NCBI RefSeq assembly: GCF_026341275.1
Contig: NZ_JAIFZO010000002.1
Location: forward strand, 1,810,361-1,874,360
Origin: Streptomyces ortus
GTDB taxonomy: Bacteria > Actinomycetota > Actinomycetes > Streptomycetales > Streptomycetaceae
Length of the DNA stretch: 64,000 nucleotides
Direction of reading: 5' to 3'
The position numbers and the translations under genes are program-made. Under the pieces are notes generated by a model. That model ran no database searches and was not told the origin of the DNA. It saw only the letters and a program-made list of their open reading frames with translations. Positions 59,365 through 64,000 of this stretch are shown piece by piece (positions within the stretch are counted from its first letter, which is position 1; every line of letters starts with the position of its first letter).

Positions 59365-59898
59365 TCAGGCGGTGGTCTCTGCGGTGGCGGTCAGGACCGC
59401 GCGGCCGAGGATGTGACCGGCCATGGTGAAGCCGAGGACGGCCGGGGTGGCGTCGGCCGGGACGCCGATGGCGGCGGTGTCCAGGGCGTGCACCACGACG
59501 AAGTAGCGGTGCGGGCCGTGACCGGCCGGCGGGGCGGCGCCTATGTAGCGGGCCGCCCGGGCGTCGTTGGGCAGCTGGTACGCCCCCTCGGGCAGACCCG
59601 AGCCCGTGTCGTCGCCTGCCCCCTCGGGCAGTTGGGTGACCGTGGCGGGGATGTCGGCCACCGCCCAGTGCCAGAACCCGGAGCCGGTGGGGGCGTCGGG
59701 GTCGTACACGGTGACGGCGTAGCTCCGGGTGCCCGCCGGGGCGCCGCTCCAGGACAGCTGCGGGGAGACGTCCTTCCCGCCGGGCAGGCCGGTGGCGTGC
59801 TGCTCGGGCGGCCAGGCGGCTCCGTCGGCGACGGTGGTGCTGGTGACGGTGAAGGAGGGGACCTCGGGGAGGCGGGCGAAGGGGTCGTTGACGGTCAC
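59365..59898 (-). CDS. YbhB/YbcL family (PEBP) protein
   Basis: A 177-residue phosphatidylethanolamine-binding-protein fold, the bacterial Raf-kinase-inhibitor-like family. Signatures are DVSPQLSWSGAPAG, YAVTVYDPDAPTGSGFWHWAVADIP, and the anion-site HRYFVVVHALD. No signal peptide: cytosolic. Biochemical role of bacterial members is undefined. GTG start with AAAGGACC upstream. Divergent from a GntR gene; the shared spacer holds a 14-bp perfect palindrome, so the GntR protein may control it. Confidence 0.9.
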   Translation of the reverse strand: MTVNDPFARLPEVPSFTVTSTTVADGAAWPPEQHATGLPGGKDVSPQLSWSGAPAGTRSYAVTVYDPDAPTGSGFWHWAVADIPATVTQLPEGAGDDTGSGLPEGAYQLPNDARAARYIGAAPPAGHGPHRYFVVVHALDTAAIGVPADATPAVLGFTMAGHILGRAVLTATAETTA

Positions 59899-60021
59899 GT
59901 GAGGGTCCTTTCGGGGCTGTGCGAGGGGTTGTTGGCTGTGACTGTGCGCCAGGAGGCGGCACGCGGCGCGAGATGGCGGTGCGATGGCGGTGCGATCCGC
60001 GTCAGAATCGACAGTAACACC

Positions 60022-60053
60022 GATAATCGATTATCTGTGAAATCGTCTATGCT
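60022..60053 (+). promoter_or_regulatory. GntR operator and leaderless promoter
   Basis: GATAATCGATTATC (60022-60035) is a perfect 14-bp palindrome in the -35 region; TATGCT (60048-60053) is the -10, six bases before the GntR ATG. Binding there would block this promoter, and probably affects the divergent PEBP gene too. Confidence 0.75.
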
Positions 60054-60059
60054 GGAGCC

Positions 60060-60755
60060 ATGACTGACACACCGCCCCGTCCTCCCGCCCCCACCGGGAA
60101 GCAGATGCTCTCCGAGCAGATCTACGAGCGGCTGCGGGACGCGGTCATGCGGGGGGACTTCGCCCCGGGGGACGCCCTCAAGCCGCAGGATCTCGCCAAG
60201 GCGGAGGGAGTGAGCCTGGCCGTCACGCGGGAAGCGCTGGTGCGGCTGGTCGGGGAGGGGCTGGCCGACCGGCTGCCGAACCGCGGATTCGCGGTCCCGT
60301 CCTTCTCGGACCGCCGCTGGCAGGAGATCGCGGAGGCGCGCAGGACCATCGAACCGGTCGTGCTGCGCATGTCCGTGGAGCGCGGCGACCTCGACTGGGA
60401 GGCCCGTGTGCGGGCGGCCCACCATCGGCTGGCGCGCACCCCGGCGTTCGCGCCGGAGGAGGGCGAGTACTACACCGCCGCCTGGGCCGAGGCCCACCGG
60501 GCCTTCCACCGCACGCTGCTGGAGGGGTGCGGCAACCCCACGCTGCTGGAGACCTTCGACCGGCTGTGGACCGCGAGCGAGCTGGCCCGCCGCTGGTCGG
60601 CGCACCGCACTCCGGGACGGGACGGCGCGAAGGAGCACCGCAGGCTGGAGGAGGCGGCACTGGCCCGCGACGCCGACACCGCGGCGGCGGTCCTGGTCGA
60701 GCACCTCACCATGACGGCCGCCGCGCTGACCGACGGTTCAGGTCGGGCGGGCTGA
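60060..60755 (+). CDS. GntR family regulator (FadR/VanR subgroup)
   Basis: A 231-residue regulator. The winged helix-turn-helix is LSEQIYERLRDAVMRGDFAPGDALKPQDLAKAEGVSLAVTREALVRLVGEGL (residues 17-68), followed by an all-helical FCD effector domain (EARRTIEPVVLRMS, AHRAFHRTLLEGCGNPTLLETFDRLW, EHRRLEEAALARDADTAAAVLVEHL) with Asp/His positions that can bind a metal. Leaderless; likely autoregulated through the palindrome overlapping its promoter. Effector unknown, typically an organic acid. Confidence 0.92.
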   Translation: MTDTPPRPPAPTGKQMLSEQIYERLRDAVMRGDFAPGDALKPQDLAKAEGVSLAVTREALVRLVGEGLADRLPNRGFAVPSFSDRRWQEIAEARRTIEPVVLRMSVERGDLDWEARVRAAHHRLARTPAFAPEEGEYYTAAWAEAHRAFHRTLLEGCGNPTLLETFDRLWTASELARRWSAHRTPGRDGAKEHRRLEEAALARDADTAAAVLVEHLTMTAAALTDGSGRAG

Positions 60756-60863
60756 GCCCCGCCCGGGATCGGGCGGGGCGCGCCGACGGCCGGCCGGCCA
60801 GCCGGCCGACTGGCCGGTCGGCCGGCCGGCTCTCGGTAGCCGGCAGCCGGCAGCCGTGAACTG
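60756..60863. terminator. Terminator and GGCCGG palindrome cluster
   Basis: GCCCCGCCC-GGGATC-GGGCGGGGC (stem 60756-60764 with 60771-60779) begins at the GntR stop codon. The rest, to the stop of the convergent SMP-30 gene, is a dense cluster of CCGGCCGG palindromes (60787-60830) and GCCGGCAGCCG repeats. It replaces the GTTCCCC-type element used at the other long convergent junctions. Confidence 0.75.
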
Positions 60864-61820
60864 TCAGCCGGCGAAGGCCGGTTGGGGCAGGCCCTGTCCC
60901 GCGCCGGGGACGACCAGCAGCGAGCCCGCGAGCGGGTGCGGTGCCTCCAGGCCCGTACGGGCTGTCGTGATGTACAGGTCGGTCAGGCCGGCGCCGCCGA
61001 ACGCGCAGGCCGTGGGGCGCGGTACGGGGAGTTCCACGACGCGGTCCAGCGCGCCGGACGGGGTGTAGCGGCGGATGGCGCCGCCGTCCCAGAAGGCGAC
61101 CCAGACGCAGCCCTCGGCGTCGACGGTGAGCCCGTCGGGGTAGCCGTCGCCCTCCTCGATGGCGACCAACTGGCGCCTGCCGGTGGCCCGTTGCCCGTCG
61201 AAGTCGAAGACGTCGACCCGTCGGGTCGGGGTGTCGATGTAGTACATGAGGCGGCCGTCGGGGCTCCAGCCCGTGCCGTTGCTCACCGTCACGTCGTCCA
61301 GGACGATCTCGGCCGAGCCGTCCGGGGCGACCCGGGAGAGCGTGCCGCCGCCCGCTGCCTCGTCGTAGCGCATGGTGCCCGCCCACAGGGCGCCGTCGGG
61401 CGCGACCGCCGCGTCGTTGGCACGCCGGCCGGGCACGATCTCTCGACGCAGCCACCGGAATTCCTGCGGGCCCCCGGCAGGGCGGCCCCCGGCAGGATCT
61501 CCGGCGGGGTCGGCGGCGGAGGTTCCGGCGGGGCTCCCCGCCGCGTCCGTGACGGAGTCCGGCCCGTACAGGCCGATTCCGTCGCGGAGGTTGACGACCA
61601 GACCGCCGCCCACCCGGGGCTTGGCGGCCCCCACGTGCTGCTCGGTGGCCAGTACCGTGCGCCGGCCGGAGACCGGGTCGTACGTGAACACCCGGGACCC
61701 GAGGATGTCGATCCAGATCAGCCGACCGGCGTCGGCGTCCCAGGTGGGGCCTTCCCCGAGGGCCGCCTCCGCCCGGACCGCCACCTCGTACGCGTGCGTA
61801 CGCGCCGTCCGGCGCCTCAC
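60864..61820 (-). CDS. SMP-30/gluconolactonase-like sugar lactonase
   Basis: A 318-residue six-bladed beta-propeller of the SMP-30/LRE family, which opens aldonolactones to aldonates. Metal ligands: Glu in LGEGPTWDADAGRL, Asn in GRRANDAAVAPDGALW, Asn/Asp in VSNGTGWSPDGRLMYYIDTPT and DGYPDGLTVDAEG. It carries an unusual Ala/Gly/Pro/Asp-rich insert (AGSPAGTSAADPAGDPAGG, near residue 95). The GTG overlaps the stop of the upstream IclR gene (GTGA), so the two are coupled. Could supply aldonate for the DgoD-like dehydratase at 44613. Confidence 0.9.
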   Translation of the reverse strand: MRRRTARTHAYEVAVRAEAALGEGPTWDADAGRLIWIDILGSRVFTYDPVSGRRTVLATEQHVGAAKPRVGGGLVVNLRDGIGLYGPDSVTDAAGSPAGTSAADPAGDPAGGRPAGGPQEFRWLRREIVPGRRANDAAVAPDGALWAGTMRYDEAAGGGTLSRVAPDGSAEIVLDDVTVSNGTGWSPDGRLMYYIDTPTRRVDVFDFDGQRATGRRQLVAIEEGDGYPDGLTVDAEGCVWVAFWDGGAIRRYTPSGALDRVVELPVPRPTACAFGGAGLTDLYITTARTGLEAPHPLAGSLLVVPGAGQGLPQPAFAG

Positions 61821-62590
61821 GCGACGCCCCGGTGTCCGAGTCGCTCCGACAGCTCGGCCGCGCCCTTCGCGGCCAGCCCCTCCAGCTCGGCCTTGCGGTC
61901 CTCGCTCCAGCGGATCATCGGCACGGAGATGGACAGCGCCGCCACGACCTGGCCCGTACGGTCGCGCACCGGCGCCGCGATGCAGCTGACGTCGGGGTTC
62001 GACTCCCGGCTCTCCACCGCGATGCCGCGCGCGCGGATCTCGACGAGGGCCTCGCGCAGGGCACCCGGGTCGGTGATGCTGTTCGGCGTCATCCGGATCA
62101 GGTCGGCGTCGTCGGGGATCCGCGAGGTCAGCTCGGGCTCGGACAGCGAGGCGAGCAGCATCTTGCCCACGGAGGTGCAGTGCGCGGGGAGGCGGCGGCC
62201 GGCGGCGGACACCATGCGCACGGCGTGCGTGGAGTCGACCTTGGCGATGTAGATGACGTCCGTACCCTCCAGGATCGCCACGTGCACGGTCTCGTCGCAG
62301 GTCTCCGCGACGGACCGGGCGACCTGCTGCCCCTCGGCGGCCAGGTCCAGCTGCTCGGAGTAGCGGCTGCCGAGCTGGTACGGCCGCACGCCGAGCCGGT
62401 AGCGTCCGGGCTGACCCGGTACGGGCGTGATGTACGAACGTGCGGCGAGTGTCGTCACCAGTTCGTGCACCGTGGTGCGCGGCAACTGCAGCCGGCGCAC
62501 GATGTCGGGGGCGGAGAGCGTGCCGTCCCCGTCGAGGAAGAGCTCAAGTATGTCGAGAGCCCTGGTTACGGCAGGTACGAGGCGTCCCAC
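61817..62590 (-). CDS. IclR family regulator of the lactonase operon
   Basis: A 257-residue regulator: winged helix-turn-helix (VTRALDILELFLDGDGTLSAPDIVRRLQLPRTTVHELVTTL, residues 8-48) and IclR effector domain (VHVAILEGTDVIYIAKVD, AHCTSVGKMLLASL, GIAVESRESNPDVSCIAAPVRDRTGQVVAALSIS). GTG with GGGAGGGGG six bases upstream. First gene of an operon with the SMP-30 lactonase. Its upstream operator candidate shares an exact 11-mer with the dgoD promoter, so it may control both; effectors of such IclR proteins are often sugar acids or their keto-deoxy products. Confidence 0.92.
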   Translation of the reverse strand: MGRLVPAVTRALDILELFLDGDGTLSAPDIVRRLQLPRTTVHELVTTLAARSYITPVPGQPGRYRLGVRPYQLGSRYSEQLDLAAEGQQVARSVAETCDETVHVAILEGTDVIYIAKVDSTHAVRMVSAAGRRLPAHCTSVGKMLLASLSEPELTSRIPDDADLIRMTPNSITDPGALREALVEIRARGIAVESRESNPDVSCIAAPVRDRTGQVVAALSISVPMIRWSEDRKAELEGLAAKGAAELSERLGHRGVA

Positions 62591-62607
62591 AACTGGCCCC
62601 CTCCCTT

Positions 62608-62625
62608 ATGTTCGAAATTTCAACA
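62608..62625 (-). promoter_or_regulatory. IclR operator candidate
   Basis: On the minus strand TGTTGAAATTTCGAACA (62625-62609) is a 17-bp imperfect palindrome (arms TGTT/AACA, core AAATT). ATTTCGAACAT (62618-62608) within it is identical to 44532-44542 in the dgoD promoter. It lies 18-35 bp before the GTG, so a bound protein would block transcription. Confidence 0.6.
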
Positions 62626-62778
62626 GCCGATCGGCATAGCGAACACAGGCTACTCACACGGGTTGCACCGGGCAATGGGCGCGCGCGACCGGGGGCGGGG
62701 GCTGCCCCGCGCCCCTTCTCCGGAGCGCCACCGGTGGACTGCCGCAAACGGGTGGGCGGGTGGGAAGGAAAGGTCGGT

Positions 62779-63993
62779 TCAGCGGCGGGTGCGGGGGTCG
62801 CCCAGTTCACCCCGGAGACGCTGCGCCCTGAGCACCAGCTCCAGTTCGAAGCGCCGGTCGGGGTCATCGACCTCGTCCCCCCACAGCTCCCTGATCTGCC
62901 GAAGGCGATACCGTACGGTCTGCGGATGCACCCCCAGGCGCGCGGCCACCTCGGGAGCCCCGCCCCGCGTCTCCAGCCAGGCCAGCATCGTCTCGGCGAG
63001 CCGCCGCCCGTGCGTGGGACCGCAGTGGGCGAGCGGCTCCAGACAGCGCAGCGCCAGGTCGTCGATCAGCTCCTCCGGTTGCAGCAGCACCAGCGCCTCG
63101 GTGTGCTGCGTGCAGTACAGCACCTCCCCCGCGGGCAGCAGCCCGCGCTCCATCAGCCGTACCGCCGCCTCCGCCCAGCGCAGCGACTTCGCCGCGTCGC
63201 GCAGCGGCACGGGCGGGCCGATCGCGCCGGCCCAGCCGGTCAGCGCCCGGTGCAGCAGTTCGGGCCGCCCGGCGGCGTCGGGCTCGGGCACGACCATGCG
63301 GGGCTGCTCGTACTCCATGTCCAGCAGCACACCCTGGCTCACGGCGGGGGCGACGGCCTCCCGGGCGGGCCGCAGCAGGACGCCGACCGCGACCCTGCCG
63401 GGCAGCGGCCAGCCGATCCGCGCGGCCCGTTCGGCCAGCGCCTCGGCCGGATCACCGCGATGGTGCTCGGCGAGCAGCAGCTCCATCAGCCGGCGCTGCA
63501 GCCTCAGGCGTTCCCCGGCCTGCCGGGCGGCGGCCTCGGCGTAACCGCGTACGGACTGGTCGACCAGCCCGTCCAGGTACTCGTATCCGGCGTCGACCAG
63601 TTCGTACATCGCGGGCGGCGGGATCTCCACCCGCGTCCCGATCTCGGCGAAACGGCGCCAGGCGAGCCGTACACCGAGCCGGTAGATCGCCTGGAGCGAG
63701 TCGAGGCTGCGGCCGTTGAGCCCCTCGCCGCGGCCGAACTCCTGGAACACCTCGGGGTGCACGCGGGGCCGGCCCTCGGCGGTCTCCAGGTGCTGGACGA
63801 ACACCTCGATGGCCCGGCGGATCCCGACCAGCGCCATCGGTTCGCCGGAGTCGTCGAGCACCACGGGCAGATGGGGATACTCGTGCTGTATCTCCTGGAG
63901 GATCTGCTCGGCCAGCGCGGGTGCCTCGGCCAGCGCGAGCGCGGCGAACTGCCGCACCTGCAGGCGCGGTACGTCGTGCCAGGCCGAGCGCAC
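62779..63993 (-). CDS. PucR family helix-turn-helix regulator (start uncertain at window edge)
   Basis: A regulator of at least 404 residues. N-terminal helical domain (FAALALAEAPALAEQILQEIQHEYPHLP), a middle region containing LRDAAKSLRWAEAAVRLMERGLLPAGEVLYC, and the C-terminal PucR helix-turn-helix (LETRGGAPEVAARLGVHPQTVRYRLRQIRELWG). A GTG at 63993 is the first visible start, but only seven bases remain and no ribosome-binding site can be seen, so the true start may lie outside. Target unknown. The 188 bp to the IclR gene contain a degraded GCGCCCC repeat near 62690. Confidence 0.82.
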   Translation of the reverse strand: MRSAWHDVPRLQVRQFAALALAEAPALAEQILQEIQHEYPHLPVVLDDSGEPMALVGIRRAIEVFVQHLETAEGRPRVHPEVFQEFGRGEGLNGRSLDSLQAIYRLGVRLAWRRFAEIGTRVEIPPPAMYELVDAGYEYLDGLVDQSVRGYAEAAARQAGERLRLQRRLMELLLAEHHRGDPAEALAERAARIGWPLPGRVAVGVLLRPAREAVAPAVSQGVLLDMEYEQPRMVVPEPDAAGRPELLHRALTGWAGAIGPPVPLRDAAKSLRWAEAAVRLMERGLLPAGEVLYCTQHTEALVLLQPEELIDDLALRCLEPLAHCGPTHGRRLAETMLAWLETRGGAPEVAARLGVHPQTVRYRLRQIRELWGDEVDDPDRRFELELVLRAQRLRGELGDPRTRR

Positions 63994-64000
63994 GGTGACG

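Overview
The window is high-GC actinobacterial DNA and almost certainly a Streptomyces chromosome core segment. The grounds are GC-rich coding bias, frequent GTG starts, a fabD-fabH-acpP-fabF cluster preceded by a FasR-type activator, a homodimeric aceE, several terD paralogues, and families largely confined to actinomycetes (DUF3052, DUF3145, DUF4429, an SCO6745-like protein). The order aceE ... fasR-fabDHPF ... DUF3145 matches what I remember of the S. coelicolor chromosome. I see no phage, insertion sequence, CRISPR array, tRNA or rRNA.

Layout. 1-970: a FmdB-like zinc ribbon and a DedA protein. 950-10,400: a ter (tellurium/stress) locus with HAD phosphatase, a three-module phosphoribosyltransferase fusion, a HpcH/HpaI lyase, three TerD proteins, a TerA/TerD-like protein and a DUF475 (TerC-like) membrane protein. 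10,500-15,400: peroxiredoxin, DUF3052, aceE and a small DUF4190 membrane protein. 15,700-25,400: MFS exporter/TetR pair, a secreted alpha/beta hydrolase, DUF4429, MerR/aldo-keto reductase operon, GNAT, serine hydrolase, pirin. 24,200-29,200: fasR and the fatty-acid synthase genes. 29,400-43,400: DUF3145, SGNH lipoprotein, GH3 glycosidase/TetR, a pyroglutamyl-peptidase-like secreted protein, EI24 membrane protein, M14 carboxypeptidase, serine hydrolase, MDR oxidoreductase/MarR. 43,600-53,300: a membrane-anchored zinc ribbon protein and a sugar-acid/sugar-uptake block (galactonate-type dehydratase, alcohol dehydrogenase, U32-like protein, ChvE-GguA-GguB-type ABC importer, aldose 1-epimerase). 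53,400-64,000: aminotransferase with a Q/P-rich tail, small zinc ribbon, LysR, two PucR-type regulators, SCO6745-like protein, PEBP protein, GntR, and an IclR/SMP-30 operon.

How parts may work together. The ter genes look like a coupled metal/stress-sensing and nucleoside-like-metabolite module known from comparative genomics but with no defined product. An 11-bp sequence in front of the IclR gene recurs exactly at the start of the dgoD-like dehydratase transcript 18 kb away. With the importer, mutarotase, dehydrogenase and lactonase this suggests a split regulon for oxidative aldose (galactose-type) catabolism.

Two genome-wide habits stand out. Many genes have a TAnnnT hexamer 6-8 nt before the start codon and no ribosome-binding site, so leaderless mRNAs are common. 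Nearly every convergent gene pair with more than about 60 bp between stop codons carries copies of one dispersed GC-rich palindromic repeat (core GTTCCCCGCGCCCC), which appears to act as the transcription terminator.
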